The notes beneath the pieces are model-generated. The model searched no databases, had not been told where the DNA came from, and saw only the letters and a program-made list of their open reading frames with translations. From Betaproteobacteria bacterium (GTDB taxonomy: Bacteria > Pseudomonadota > Gammaproteobacteria > Burkholderiales > SG8-41), in NCBI GenBank assembly GCA_016868035.1, contig VGID01000023.1, positions 1-56,284 of the forward strand: DNA of 56,284 nucleotides, written 5' to 3'. This document shows positions 10,094 through 19,150 of this stretch, in pieces. The first letter of the stretch is position 1. The number at the start of each line of letters is the position of its first letter. The position numbers and the translations under genes were made by a program.

Positions 10094-11314
10094 GTGACGA
10101 GTAATCAAGGCCCGTCACGACGGTCTCCCTGGTCGGTGGTCTGGGCACTGGCGGTGACGCAGGTCGTCTCCTGGGGTTCGATCTACTACGCGATCGCAGT
10201 CCTCATCGCGCCGATCGAGCAGGAACTGGGATGGAGGCGGGACGCCATCGTCGGTGCCTTCTCGCTGAGCCTGATCTTCGCGGGCCTGGGCGCGGTCCCG
10301 GCGGGCATCCTGATCGACCGTTACGGCGGCCGGGTGGTGATGACCTGCGGTTCGCTCGCCGCAGCGGCGCTGTTTTTCCTGCTGAGCAACGTTCAGTCTC
10401 TGCCGGCGTTCTACCTGATCTGGGCCGGGCTCGGGATTGCGATGGCGGCGGTGCTCTACGAGCCGGCTTTCACGGTCATTACCGCGACTTTCGGCGCTAA
10501 CGCGCGCAAGGCCATCACCGCGCTCACTCTCGTCGGCGGATTCGCGAGCACCGTGTTCTGGCCGCTGACGCAGGGTCTCGTTTCGGCATTCGGCTGGCGC
10601 CACGCGCTGGTGGCTCTCGCGCTGTTCAATTTCGTCATTTGCGTGCCGTTGCACGCGTTATACCTTCCCGCATCTGCACCCAGGCGCTCCGGCCCCGAAG
10701 GCGCGCCGGGCGGCGTGCGGCCCCGCGAGGACACCGGAGCACTGGGCTTCGTCATCAGGAGCCCGGCTTTCTGGCTGCTCGCGACCGCGTTCACGATCAA
10801 CATGCTGGCCCACTCCTCGCTGTCGGTGCACCTGATTCCGCTGCTCCACGAGAAGGGCTACTCGGCCGCCGACGCGGTTTGGCTGGCGGCGCTGGTCGGG
10901 CCCATGCAGGTCGCGGGACGGGTGGCGGAGTTCACGATCGGGTCGCGTTTCCGGGCCACCCACGTCGCCGTATTCGCGCTGGCGCTGCTTCCGGTCGCGT
11001 TAGTGAGTCTGGGCTACGCCGGCGCGGCCTGGGTTCCGGTGCTCGTGTTCGTCACGCTCTACGGCGCGAGCAACGGCATCATGACCATCGCCCGCGGCAC
11101 GATACCGGCCGAGATCTTCGGGCGCGAGCATTTCGGTGCAGTGAACGGGGCCCTGTCGGCGCCGGTGCTCGCTGCGAGGGCGCTCGGGCCGCTGCTCGCC
11201 TCGATCATATGGTCGGCCGCCGCCGGATACGACCCGGTGTTGTGGACGCTCGCGGCGCTGGGCCTGGTGTCGCTCGCCAGCTTTTGCGTGGCTCTCTCCC
11301 GAGACAGGAGATGA
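10094..11314 (+). CDS. Major facilitator superfamily transporter
   Basis: This 406-aa inner-membrane protein has about twelve TM segments, an N-terminal half with DRYGGRVVM (the MFS motif A loop after TM2) and a central cytoplasmic loop near residues 190-220. The start is GTG with a weak ribosome-binding site. It lies 99 bp after arsC. A link to arsenic efflux is only contextual: it does not look like ArsB, Acr3 or ArsJ, and its substrate is unknown. Confidence 0.85.
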   Translation: MTSNQGPSRRSPWSVVWALAVTQVVSWGSIYYAIAVLIAPIEQELGWRRDAIVGAFSLSLIFAGLGAVPAGILIDRYGGRVVMTCGSLAAAALFFLLSNVQSLPAFYLIWAGLGIAMAAVLYEPAFTVITATFGANARKAITALTLVGGFASTVFWPLTQGLVSAFGWRHALVALALFNFVICVPLHALYLPASAPRRSGPEGAPGGVRPREDTGALGFVIRSPAFWLLATAFTINMLAHSSLSVHLIPLLHEKGYSAADAVWLAALVGPMQVAGRVAEFTIGSRFRATHVAVFALALLPVALVSLGYAGAAWVPVLVFVTLYGASNGIMTIARGTIPAEIFGREHFGAVNGALSAPVLAARALGPLLASIIWSAAAGYDPVLWTLAALGLVSLASFCVALSRDRR

Positions 11315-11365
11315 GCCGCCCGATACCGAAACCGCGATCGGCCGTGTGATCGCGCTGGAGGTGCG

Positions 11366-11383
11366 CTGTCACATTGCTGTAAC
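11366..11383 (+). promoter_or_regulatory. Pho box upstream of pstS
   Basis: Two direct repeats, CTGTCAC and CTGTAAC, are separated by ATTG, giving the 11-bp spacing of PhoB half-sites. The site lies 62 bp upstream of the pstS start. This predicts induction of pstSCAB under phosphate limitation by PhoBR, which is not encoded in the window. Confidence 0.8.
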
Positions 11384-11445
11384 ACGGCTCGTGTAGCATC
11401 ACGCGATCGCTCCGTTGCAGGCGGGAGGGCACGTTAAAGGGAATA

Positions 11446-12435
11446 ATGTCGATGCGATTCAGGATGTTAGGCTTGGCTCTCGCGCTCGGCGCGACGGCGG
11501 TCACTGCGGCGCAGACGGTCCGGATCGACGGCTCGAGCACGGTGTACCCGGTCGCCGAGGCGGTGGCGGAGGAGTTTCAGAAGGCGAAGCGGGGCCGCAT
11601 CCGGGTGACGGTCGGCATCTCGGGTACCGGCGGCGGGTTCAAGAAATTCTGCCGCGGGGAAATCGACATCACCAACGCCTCGCGCCCGATCACCCGCAAG
11701 GAGATGGACGATTGCCGGGCAGCGGGCATCCGCTACCTGGAGATGCCGGTGGCGTTCGATGCACTGACCGTCGTCATCAACCCGAGGAACATGTGGGCAA
11801 GGAACCTCACCATCGCCGAGCTCAAGGCGATGTGGGAACCGGCCGCGCAGGGCAAGATCACGAACTGGAGGCAGGTGAACCCGAAATGGCCGGACGCGCC
11901 GCTGAAGCTGTTCGGGCCGGGCGCTGACTCCGGCACGTTCGAGTATTTCACGGAAGCGGTCACCGGAACATCGAAAGCGAGCCGGGGCGACTTCACCGCG
12001 AGCGAGGACGACAACGTCCTCGTTCAGGGGGTGAGCCGCGACGTGAACGCGCTCGGGTACTTCGGCTTTGCCTATTACATCGAGAACCGCGACAAGCTCC
12101 TCGCGGCGGCGGTCGTTCCGCGGGCGGGAAAGCCCGGGGTCGCGCCGTCGCTGGAGACCGTGATGAACGGGACCTATCAGCCGCTCGCACGGCCCGTCTT
12201 CATCTACGTCAGCGCAAGAGCGGCGCAAAAGCAGGAGGTGAGGGAATTCGTCGAGTTCTTCAACAGGAACGCGGACAAACTGGTGAAGGAGGTCAAGTAC
12301 ATTCCGCTGCCGGCGAGCGCATACGCGTACAACCTGGACACGCTCGCGAAGATGCGCGCGGGCACCAAGTTCGGCGGCGAGAACAAGGTGGGGCTCACCA
12401 TCGAGGAGCTGATGAAGCTCGAAACCAGGCCCTAG
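11446..12435 (+). CDS. pstS: Periplasmic phosphate-binding protein PstS
   Basis: PstS binds inorganic phosphate and delivers it to the PstCAB importer. The 329-aa precursor has a signal peptide (residues 1-22, ending TAAQ), the phosphate-loop motif [12 protein letters not shown] near residue 28, [14 protein letters not shown] and [12 protein letters not shown] second in-frame ATG lies two codons downstream. It is preceded by a Pho box and followed 130 bp later by pstC. Length and motifs fit the family. Confidence 0.96.
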   Translation: MSMRFRMLGLALALGATAVTAAQTVRIDGSSTVYPVAEAVAEEFQKAKRGRIRVTVGISGTGGGFKKFCRGEIDITNASRPITRKEMDDCRAAGIRYLEMPVAFDALTVVINPRNMWARNLTIAELKAMWEPAAQGKITNWRQVNPKWPDAPLKLFGPGADSGTFEYFTEAVTGTSKASRGDFTASEDDNVLVQGVSRDVNALGYFGFAYYIENRDKLLAAAVVPRAGKPGVAPSLETVMNGTYQPLARPVFIYVSARAAQKQEVREFVEFFNRNADKLVKEVKYIPLPASAYAYNLDTLAKMRAGTKFGGENKVGLTIEELMKLETRP

Positions 12436-12445
12436 TGCAGTGCGT

Positions 12446-12461
12446 CGGCCGGGCACGGCCG
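12446..12461 (+). promoter_or_regulatory. GC-rich hairpin after pstS
   Basis: CGGCCG, a GGCA loop and a second CGGCCG form a six-bp hairpin 11 bp after the pstS stop, without a following T-tract. Such a structure may stabilise the pstS part of the mRNA or attenuate read-through into pstC; this role is inference. Confidence 0.4.
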
Positions 12462-12565
12462 GGGAGGGTGTTGCTCCCGATGTCCCGCGCGGTCAAGTGC
12501 CATTCGCCGAACCGCAATAATCAGCGCCCGAACAACAAAGCTTTCGCACCGACAGGAACGCTGCG

Positions 12566-13483
12566 TTGACGCCAACCACCATCAGCGACAGGCTCGCCCG
12601 CCGCAAGCTGCGCAACGTGCGCGAGCGGATCATCGAGTCCATGCTGTTCCTCGCCGCGAGCGTATCGGTGGCGATCACGGTCGGCATCGTCGTGATCCTG
12701 GTGAAGGAGTCCGTCGTCTTCTTCCAGCACGTGCCGCTGTGGGATTTCCTCACCGACACGCAGTGGACGCCGCTCTTCTCCGACGCCCATTTCGGCATCC
12801 TGCCGCTGCTCTCCGGAACGCTGGTGAGTTCCATGGTCGCGCTGCTGGTGGCGATCCCGCTCGGCACCATCATCGCGATCTACCTCTCCGAATTCGCGCC
12901 GTTCTCGGTGCGCGAGGTGGCGAAGCCCTTTCTTGAGCTGTTGAGCGGAGTGCCGACGATCGTCTACGGCTACTTCGCGCTGCTGTTCGTCACGCCGCTC
13001 TTGCAGAAGCTGATTCCCTCGCTGCCGGGCTTCAACCTGCTCTCCGCGGGGCTGGTGATGGGGATCATGATCATCCCGTACGTGAGCTCGCTGGCGGAGG
13101 ACGCGATGCGGGCGGTGCCGATGAGCCTGCGGGAGGGATCGTACGCGATGGGCGCGACGCGCTATCAGACCGCGATCCGGGTGGTTACGCCGGCGGCCTT
13201 CTCCGGCATCGCCGCCGCCTACATCCTCGGCATCTCGCGCGCCGTGGGCGAGACCATGATCCTCGCGGTGGCGGCGGGCATGCAGCCCAATCTCACGTGG
13301 AACCCGCTCGAGCCGGCCGCGACCATCACCGCCTACATCGTGCAGGTGGCTCTGGGCGACCTGCCCCACGGCAGCATCGGCTACCAGACGATCTTCGCGG
13401 CGGGCCTGACGCTGCTGCTGCTCACGCTCGCCTTCAACGTGCTCGGCCACGTCTTGCGCCGGCGCTTCCGGCAGGCGTACTGA
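12566..13483 (+). CDS. pstC: Phosphate ABC transporter permease PstC
   Basis: This 305-aa inner-membrane permease partners with PstA in the phosphate importer. It has six predicted TM segments, the PstC-type periplasmic loop (LWDFLTDTQWTPLF) and the coupling motif EGSYAMGATRYQ. The chosen start is TTG at 12566, giving MTPTTISDRLARRKLR; the only upstream signal is a weak ACAGGAAC, so a nearby alternative start cannot be excluded. PstA follows after two bases. Confidence 0.93.
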   Translation: MTPTTISDRLARRKLRNVRERIIESMLFLAASVSVAITVGIVVILVKESVVFFQHVPLWDFLTDTQWTPLFSDAHFGILPLLSGTLVSSMVALLVAIPLGTIIAIYLSEFAPFSVREVAKPFLELLSGVPTIVYGYFALLFVTPLLQKLIPSLPGFNLLSAGLVMGIMIIPYVSSLAEDAMRAVPMSLREGSYAMGATRYQTAIRVVTPAAFSGIAAAYILGISRAVGETMILAVAAGMQPNLTWNPLEPAATITAYIVQVALGDLPHGSIGYQTIFAAGLTLLLLTLAFNVLGHVLRRRFRQAY

Positions 13484-13485
13484 CC

Positions 13486-14415
13486 ATGCGCGCTCCGCCC
13501 GCCGACATCCGTGACATCCGCGAGTTGATCGCGGCCCACAAGCGCTGGGACGTCGCGTTCTCGGTCGTGGGGCTGCTTGCGCTGATGGTGGGCGTGCTCG
13601 CGTTCGTCACGCTGTTCGGCCAGATGGTCGTCGAGGGCCTGCCGCGGCTCTCGTGGGACTTCTTCACCTCCTTCCCCTCGCGCAAGCCGGAACAGGCGGG
13701 AATCCTGTCGGCGTGGGTGGGCTCGACGCTGGTGATGGTCGTCACCGCGTGCACGGCCGTTCCGCTCGGCATCGCCGCCGGCATCTATCTCGAGGAGTAC
13801 GCTCCGCGCAACTGGGTGACCGATGTCATCGAGATCAACGTGACGAACCTCGCCGGGGTGCCGTCCATCGTCTACGGGTTGCTGGCGCTCGGGCTCTTCA
13901 TCTACCAGTTCGGGCTGGGGCAGAGCATTCTCACCGCGGGGCTGACCCTCGGGCTGCTGATCCTGCCGGTCGTCATACTCGCGACCCGGGAGGCGATCCG
14001 CTCGATCCCGGGCGCGATCCGCGAGGGCGCCTACGCGCTCGGAGCGACCAAGTGGCAGACTACCGCGCACCACATTCTGCCCTACTCGCTGTCCGGCATC
14101 ATGACGGGGGTCATCATCGGCATGGCGCGCGCGATCGGGGAGACCGCTCCCGTGATCACCATCGGGGCGCTTACCTTCATCGCCTTCCTGCCGCCGCCGC
14201 CGTACACGGGAGAATTTCCGTTTCTCTCGTTCGAATGGCTGACCTCTCCCTTCACGGTGATGCCGATCCAGATGTTCAACTGGACCTCGCGACCCGAGGC
14301 GGCCTTCCACCACAACGCCGCCGCTGCGGGGCTGGTGCTGGTGGTGATGACGCTGTCGATGAACGCGCTCGCGATCTACATCCGATACCGCCTGAGGAAG
14401 AGGATCAAATGGTGA
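13486..14415 (+). CDS. pstA: Phosphate ABC transporter permease PstA
   Basis: This 309-aa permease is the second membrane subunit. It carries the conserved EEYAPRNW segment, VPSIVYGL, and the coupling loop [25 protein letters not shown] periplasmic loop is typical of PstA. The ATG is two bases after the pstC stop, and the 3' end overlaps pstB by seven bases, indicating a coupled operon. Confidence 0.95.
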   Translation: MRAPPADIRDIRELIAAHKRWDVAFSVVGLLALMVGVLAFVTLFGQMVVEGLPRLSWDFFTSFPSRKPEQAGILSAWVGSTLVMVVTACTAVPLGIAAGIYLEEYAPRNWVTDVIEINVTNLAGVPSIVYGLLALGLFIYQFGLGQSILTAGLTLGLLILPVVILATREAIRSIPGAIREGAYALGATKWQTTAHHILPYSLSGIMTGVIIGMARAIGETAPVITIGALTFIAFLPPPPYTGEFPFLSFEWLTSPFTVMPIQMFNWTSRPEAAFHHNAAAAGLVLVVMTLSMNALAIYIRYRLRKRIKW

Positions 14416-15212
14416 ACGCGCCCGCGCCGGCGGCTTCCCGCGCGCCCGATCCCGACAAGAAGGCGGAAGCGAGGGAGCTGAGCTTCTTCTACGGCCACTT
14501 CCAGGCGCTGAAGGGAATCAGCGTGCCGATCTACGAGAAGAAGGTGACGGCACTGATCGGCCCGTCGGGCTGCGGCAAGTCCACCTTCCTGCGCTGCTTC
14601 AACCGCATGCACGATCTCTACCCGGGCAACCGCTACCAGGGCGAGATCATGCTCTACCCGGACAACACCAACCTGCTCGATCCGGCGGTGGACCCGATCG
14701 AGGTCCGGATGCGGATCAGCATGGTGTTCCAGAAGCCGAATCCGTTCCCGAAGTCACTCTACGAGAACGTCGCCTACGGGCTGCGGGTGCGCGGGGAGCG
14801 CAAGCGCGCGCGGCTCGACGACAAGGTGGAGGAGGCGCTGCGCTCGGCGGCGCTGTGGGACGAAGTGAAGGACCGGATGAACGACCTCGCGTTCAATCTC
14901 TCCGGCGGCCAGCAGCAGCGCCTGTGCATCGCGCGGGCGCTCGCGACGGACCCCGAGATCCTGCTGTTCGACGAGCCCACCTCCGCGCTCGATCCGATCG
15001 CTACCGCGAGCATCGAGCAGCTCATCGGGGATCTGAAGGAGCGGGTGACCATATTGATCGTCACCCATAACATGCAGCAGGCGGCGCGCGTGTCCGACTA
15101 CACCGCCTACATGTATCTCGGCGAGCTGATCGAGTTCGGCGACACCAACACCATCTTCATCAAGCCCAGGCACAGGCAGACCGAGGACTACATCACGGGT
15201 CGATTCGGTTAG
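14409..15212 (+). CDS. pstB: Phosphate ABC transporter ATPase PstB
   Basis: This 267-aa ATPase shows Walker [11 protein letters not shown]-loop VFQKPNPF, signature LSGGQQQR, Walker [10 protein letters not shown] and switch His in THNMQQA, all typical of PstB. It starts inside the pstA coding region. phoU, the usual next gene and a partner in Pho signalling, is not present downstream, where a 276-bp gap leads to tpiA. Confidence 0.97.
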   Translation: MVNAPAPAASRAPDPDKKAEARELSFFYGHFQALKGISVPIYEKKVTALIGPSGCGKSTFLRCFNRMHDLYPGNRYQGEIMLYPDNTNLLDPAVDPIEVRMRISMVFQKPNPFPKSLYENVAYGLRVRGERKRARLDDKVEEALRSAALWDEVKDRMNDLAFNLSGGQQQRLCIARALATDPEILLFDEPTSALDPIATASIEQLIGDLKERVTILIVTHNMQQAARVSDYTAYMYLGELIEFGDTNTIFIKPRHRQTEDYITGRFG

Positions 15213-15430
15213 TTCCCGCCGCGATGTAACGGCGCAGGCTAACGATGCGCGCAGCGCGAAGTGAAGCGCCCCCCGAGTACGGGCAATCGCGGGGGTGGCC
15301 ACCGCATCGGCGGGGGCCCAGATCGTGCTTCGCAATGGTGGGGTGGGGCGGCCGGATATGCTTGCGCGGCACCCCGAGCGATGCGACAAATGGGCAGACG
15401 CGCTGCACCGCAACACCCGTTCCCGCTTGT

Positions 15431-15460
15431 TTGACCCTGCTGGATGCTAGCCTGTAAAAT
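15431..15460 (+). promoter_or_regulatory. Sigma-70-type promoter of tpiA
   Basis: TTGACC (15431-15436) and TAAAAT (15455-15460) are separated by 18 bp and lie 28 bp before the tpiA start. The 15213-15430 stretch before it shows no gene. Confidence 0.6.
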
Positions 15461-15488
15461 TCAACGATTTAGGTAGGTTCGGTCGGGC

Positions 15489-16265
15489 ATGCGAACCAAG
15501 CTGGTGGCGGGCAACTGGAAGATGAACGGCAACCTGGCTACCAACCAGGCGTTGCTGGGAACCATCATCCCCCGATTGGCCCCGCTGACGCGCGCCCGCT
15601 ACGCGGTATGCGCGCCTTTTCCGTACCTCGCCCAGGTTCAGGACGCGTTACGCGGCAGCAACATCGCGCTGGGGGCGCAGGACGTGTGCCAGTTCGATGC
15701 GGGCGCGTACACCGGGGGCGTGTCGGCTGCGATGCTGGCGGAGTTCGGCTGCCGCTACGTCATCGTCGGACATTCCGAGCGGCGCACCGTATTCGGCGAG
15801 ACCGACGAGGTCGTGGCGCGGAAGTTCGGGGCAGCGATCCACCACGGGCTCACCCCGATCCTGTGTGTGGGGGAGTTGCTCGCCGAGCGCGAGGCCGGGG
15901 TCACGGAAGCGGTGGTTTCGCGCCAGCTCGACGCCGTGATCGCCGGTTGCGGCCTGGCGGCGCTCGGCAAGGCGGTTTTGGCGTACGAGCCGGTGTGGGC
16001 GATCGGCACCGGGAAGACCGCGACGCCCCAGCAGGCGCAGGCGGTGCATGCGTTCATCCGGGCAAGGATCGCCGGTGCGGACCGGCGGCTGGCCGATGAG
16101 CTGGTGATCCTTTACGGCGGAAGCGTGAAGGCCGCGAACGCATCGCAGCTGTTCGCGATGCAGGACGTGGACGGCGGTCTCATCGGCGGGGCCTCCCTTG
16201 CGGCCGACGAATTCATCGGCATCTGCCGTGCGGCACTCGATGCAGAAGAGACAGTGAGAGCTTGA
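15489..16265 (+). CDS. tpiA: Triosephosphate isomerase
   Basis: TpiA interconverts dihydroxyacetone phosphate and glyceraldehyde-3-phosphate. The 258-aa protein shows GNWKMNG (catalytic lysine near residue 13), the catalytic His in VGHSERR, the catalytic Glu in AYEPVWAIGTG and the phosphate loop LYGGSVK. It forms the standard betaproteobacterial pair with secG, which starts right after its stop. Confidence 0.98.
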   Translation: MRTKLVAGNWKMNGNLATNQALLGTIIPRLAPLTRARYAVCAPFPYLAQVQDALRGSNIALGAQDVCQFDAGAYTGGVSAAMLAEFGCRYVIVGHSERRTVFGETDEVVARKFGAAIHHGLTPILCVGELLAEREAGVTEAVVSRQLDAVIAGCGLAALGKAVLAYEPVWAIGTGKTATPQQAQAVHAFIRARIAGADRRLADELVILYGGSVKAANASQLFAMQDVDGGLIGGASLAADEFIGICRAALDAEETVRA

Positions 16266-16691
16266 ATGGAAACCCTGGTTCTGGTGGTACACGTGGTGGC
16301 GGCGCTCGCGCTGGTCGGGCTCGTCATGTTGCAGCAAGGCAAGGGGGCGGACGTGGGAGCCGCTTTCGGCAGCGGCGCGTCGGGCAGTCTCTTCGGCGCC
16401 ACCGGCTCGGCCAATTTCCTGAGCCGCACGACCGCGGTGCTGGCGGTCGTCTTTTTCCTGACGAGCCTCGGGCTGACTTATATTTCGACGCGCAAGACCG
16501 AGAATCGAGGCGTGATGGCGGCGCCCGCTGCGCCGAGCAAGCCGGTGCCGACGCAGGCACCGCAAATCCCGGTGCCGATGCAGATACCGCAGATCCCGGT
16601 GCCGACCCAGCAGGCCCCGGCTCCGGCGACGCCAGCCGTGCCTGGCGCAGCGCCGGATTCGGGATCCAGGGCGCAGGATATTCCGAAGTGA
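16266..16691 (+). CDS. secG: Protein-export membrane protein SecG
   Basis: SecG is the small accessory subunit of the SecYEG translocon. The 141-aa protein has two TM segments (about residues 2-20 and 52-72), the connecting loop QQGKGADVGAAFGSGAS with the family signature, and a long Pro/Gln-rich tail containing repeated QIPVP-like units. The tail makes it longer than E. coli SecG, which is common in betaproteobacteria. The gene ends 9 bp before a MITE-like element. Confidence 0.95.
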   Translation: METLVLVVHVVAALALVGLVMLQQGKGADVGAAFGSGASGSLFGATGSANFLSRTTAVLAVVFFLTSLGLTYISTRKTENRGVMAAPAAPSKPVPTQAPQIPVPMQIPQIPVPTQQAPAPATPAVPGAAPDSGSRAQDIPK

Positions 16692-16700
16692 GGGAGTGTT

Positions 16701-16970
16701 TAGAACCTATTTCATATATAGGCACGTGTGCGACGGAGGCGATGTGGGATGCAGTTCAAGGAGGAGGGCCCGAAGGAATATGTCGATATTTCGAGGGTCC
16801 CCGACGAAGAAATGCGCCCAGATCGCCCCGTCCCTGCGGGTTGCGGCCAGGACGGCCGGCTGCGTCGTTGCCCTCCTGGACCATATCGACATATGGCCTT
16901 CGTCGGGCGCCTTGCATCCGGTCCGTCCTGGCCGCAACGCATCACGCGCCTATATATGAAATAGGTTCTA
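16701..16970 (+). mobile_element. Complete 270-bp palindromic MITE-like element
   Basis: The element begins TAGAACCTATTTCATATATA and ends in the exact reverse complement of its first 23 bases. Inside are further inverted segments: TTGCGGCCAGGACGG near 16840 pairs with CCGTCCTGGCCGCAA near 16924, and two similar ATATGTCGATAT-type segments near 16780 and 16883. The element could therefore fold almost end to end. It encodes no protein. A TA at each border fits a TA-targeting (IS630/Tc1-like) or YTAR-targeting (IS5-like) parent transposase; which one is inference. A partial copy lies at 1-129. Confidence 0.85.
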
Positions 16971-17061
16971 GTTTTGAGTGCTTGGTGTTGAGTTGTCCCG
17001 CCTTGACTAGACGGTCAAAACTCATCACTCAAAACTCAACATTCAGCACTCAACACTGAAG
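16971..17061. repeat. Heptamer-periodic inverted repeat
   Basis: The right arm (17019-17061) runs as ACTCATC, ACTCAAA, ACTCAAC, ATTCAGC, ACTCAAC, ACTGAAG. The left arm (16971-16996) carries the opposite-sense TTTTGAG and TGTTGAG words. It lies between the MITE-like element and tRNA-Leu. Confidence 0.75.
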
Positions 17062-17068
17062 TTGATAC

Positions 17069-17153
17069 GCCGACGTGGTGGAATTGGTAGACACACCATC
17101 TTGAGGGGGTGGCGGCGTAAGCCGTGTGAGTTCGAATCTCACCGTCGGCACCA
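17069..17153 (+). tRNA. tRNA-Leu (anticodon GAG)
   Basis: An 85-nt cloverleaf with encoded CCA. The acceptor stem GCCGACG pairs with CGTCGGC. The anticodon loop TTGAGGG sits between CCATC and GGTGG, giving GAG. The long variable arm (GGCGTAAGCC) is typical of class II tRNA-Leu. The T arm is GTGAG-TTCGAAT-CTCAC. Position between secG and nuoA is conserved in betaproteobacteria. Confidence 0.97.
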
Positions 17154-17292
17154 AATAGGATTGAGGATTGAGGATTGAGGATCGAGCAACCAGGATTGAG
17201 GTGCGCTCACGTGCGAACTGAGCGATCGCGGAGCGGTCAATTTATTAGGCGATTCGACATGTTTTCTGGCTCAATCCTCAATCCTCAATCCG
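17154..17292. repeat. Heptamer-periodic inverted repeat, GGATTGA word
   Basis: The left arm has tandem GGATTGA/GGATCGA units (about 17158-17200) and the right arm (about 17269-17292) TCAATCC units in the opposite sense. They enclose an unrelated loop of about 70 bp. The array separates tRNA-Leu from nuoA and ends immediately before the nuoA ribosome-binding site. Confidence 0.85.
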
Positions 17293-17301
17293 AGTAGGGG
17301 C

Positions 17302-17670
17302 ATGTTAGAGAATTACTTCCCCGTCCTTATGTTCATCCTGGTCGGTATCCTGGTCGGGGTGGTGCCGGTCCTGGTCGGCGGGGGCGTCAGCCGGCTCGTG
17401 GGCGTACACCGCCCTGATGCCGAGAAGCTCTCGCCGTACGAATGCGGATTCGAGGCGTTCGAGGACGCGCGGATGAAGTTCGACGTGCGCTACTACCTCG
17501 TCGCCATCCTGTTCATCCTGTTCGATCTCGAGATCGCGTTTCTCTTCCCGTGGGCGGTCGTGCTGCAGGAGATCGGATTTTTCGGTTTCATGGCGATGCT
17601 GGTTTTCCTGGCGATCCTCGTCGTGGGCTTCGTCTACGAGTGGATGAAAGGCGCCCTGGACTGGGAGTAG
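17302..17670 (+). CDS. nuoA: NADH-quinone oxidoreductase subunit A
   Basis: This 122-aa membrane subunit of complex I has three TM segments and the conserved [16 protein letters not shown] loop plus [18 protein letters not shown]. The cysteine of YECGFE is part of the loop near the quinone site. It opens the 14-plus gene nuo operon. A TAGGGG lies just before the ATG. The length is standard. Confidence 0.97.
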   Translation: MLENYFPVLMFILVGILVGVVPVLVGGGVSRLVGVHRPDAEKLSPYECGFEAFEDARMKFDVRYYLVAILFILFDLEIAFLFPWAVVLQEIGFFGFMAMLVFLAILVVGFVYEWMKGALDWE

Positions 17671-17712
17671 CGATGCGCGTTGGTCTTGCCCTGGGACGCG
17701 CAAAGGCAGCGG

Positions 17713-17788
17713 CAGGAAATGGGAAACAGGGAATAAGGAATAGGGAATAGGGAATAGGGAATAGGGAATAGGGAATAGGGAATAGGAA
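17713..17788. repeat. One-armed GGGAATA heptamer array
   Basis: About eight tandem copies of GGGAATA, preceded by two degenerate units, fill the gap between nuoA and nuoB. Unlike most arrays in the window it has no reverse-complement arm. It ends six bases before the nuoB start codon, so the last copies sit where the ribosome-binding site would be. Confidence 0.9.
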
Positions 17789-17794
17789 CAACCG

Positions 17795-18277
17795 ATGGGC
17801 GCACCTGAGAGCTTGACTGACAAGGGTTTTTTGATCACCACGGCGGATGCCCTGATCAACTGGACGCGGACGGGATCGCTGTGGCCGATGACTTTCGGGC
17901 TGGCGTGCTGCGCGGTGGAGATGATGCACGCGGGCGCCGCGCGCTACGACCTCGACCGCTTCGGCATCGTGTTCCGCCCGAGCCCGCGCCAGTCCGATGT
18001 CATGATCGTCGCCGGCACGCTGTGCAACAAGATGGCGCCGGCGCTGCGCAAGGTCTACGATCAGATGGCGGAGCCGCGCTGGGTGATCTCGATGGGCTCG
18101 TGCGCCAACGGCGGCGGCTACTATCATTACTCGTACTCGGTGGTGCGCGGCTGCGACCGCATCGTCCCCGTGGACATCTACGTCCCGGGCTGCCCGCCCA
18201 CGGCCGAGGCGTTGCTCTACGGCATCATCCAGCTGCAGAACAAAATCAGGCGCACCAACACCATCGCCCGCCGATGA
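17795..18277 (+). CDS. nuoB: NADH-quinone oxidoreductase subunit B
   Basis: NuoB carries the terminal 4Fe-4S cluster N2 that reduces quinone. The 160-aa protein has the adjacent cysteines of [18 protein letters not shown] and GCPPT, as in the family. Its stop overlaps the nuoC start. The only purine-rich sequence upstream is the heptamer array (GGGAATAGGAA), which may double as the ribosome-binding site. Confidence 0.97.
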   Translation: MGAPESLTDKGFLITTADALINWTRTGSLWPMTFGLACCAVEMMHAGAARYDLDRFGIVFRPSPRQSDVMIVAGTLCNKMAPALRKVYDQMAEPRWVISMGSCANGGGYYHYSYSVVRGCDRIVPVDIYVPGCPPTAEALLYGIIQLQNKIRRTNTIARR

Positions 18278-19014
18278 GCACGCGCGCAGACACACTGGTC
18301 GGCGCGCTGCGCTCCGCGCTCGGAGACCGGCTGGCGGGCGCGACTGTCGCGTCCGGCGAAGTCACGATCGAGGTTGCGCCCGCGCACCTGCTCGCGGCCG
18401 CGGGCGTGCTGCGCGATGCGCCGGAGCTCAAGTTCGAGCAGTTGATAGACCTGTGCGGCATCGACTACCGGAATTACGGCGCGGCAGGCTCGGACGGCGC
18501 GTGGGCGGATATTGAAACGCTCGGGCCCGCGGGGGGCGCACCCCCGGAGGCGGGCGCGGCTCCCGCGACCGACGGCATGACGCAGGAGCTGCGCGAGCAC
18601 GCGGTTCCGCCGTCGAAGACGATCGCGCGGCGCCGGTTCGCCGTCGTCTGCCACCTGCTCTCGCTCACGCGCAACTGGCGCGTGCGCATGCGTGTTTTCT
18701 GCGCGGACGACGCGTTTCCGGTGGTGGACTCGGTGATCGGGGTGTGGCCCTCGGCCAACTGGTTCGAGCGCGAAGCGTTCGATCTGTTCGGCATCGTGTT
18801 CACCGGGCATCCCGACCTGCGCCGGATCCTGACCGATTACGGCTTCATCGGGCACCCGTTCCGCAAGGACTTCCCGATTTCCGGCACCGTGGAGATGCGC
18901 TACGATCCCGAGCAGCAGCGCGTGATCTACCAGCCGGTCACGATCGAGCCGCGCGAGATCGTCCCGCGCATCGTGCGCGTGGAAAATTACGCCGATGTCG
19001 AAAAGAAGACTTAG
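18274..19014 (+). CDS. nuoC: NADH-quinone oxidoreductase subunit C with an Ala/Gly-rich insertion
   Basis: NuoC is a peripheral-arm subunit that packs against NuoD. The 246-aa protein has the conserved [30 protein letters not shown] and HPFRKDFP segments. Between the DLCGIDY motif (about residue 61) and [12 protein letters not shown] (about 119) lies a stretch of about 50 low-complexity residues rich in Ala, Gly and Pro, making it longer than most homologues of roughly 200 aa. It overlaps nuoB by four bases; its stop lies at the edge of a repeat array. Confidence 0.95.
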   Translation: MSTRADTLVGALRSALGDRLAGATVASGEVTIEVAPAHLLAAAGVLRDAPELKFEQLIDLCGIDYRNYGAAGSDGAWADIETLGPAGGAPPEAGAAPATDGMTQELREHAVPPSKTIARRRFAVVCHLLSLTRNWRVRMRVFCADDAFPVVDSVIGVWPSANWFEREAFDLFGIVFTGHPDLRRILTDYGFIGHPFRKDFPISGTVEMRYDPEQQRVIYQPVTIEPREIVPRIVRVENYADVEKKT

Positions 19015-19140
19015 CCACAGAGAACACGGAGAGAGAGTTTGAACCGCCAAGACGCCAGGGAGAACGAGGGAACCGGTTGTTCGGGGTCTTGTTCTTGTCT
19101 CCCGTTTTCCTCTGTGACCGCTGTGCTCTCAGTGGCTGAT
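19014..19140. repeat. Inverted repeat of the CCACAGAG type
   Basis: The left arm AGCCACAGAGAACACGG and the right arm ending CTCTCAGTGGCT are imperfect reverse complements. Inner words such as CGCCAAG and ACGCCAG again fit a 7-bp register. It fills the nuoC-nuoD gap and includes the nuoC stop region. Confidence 0.7.
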
Positions 19141-19150
19141 TTGGTTTTGT

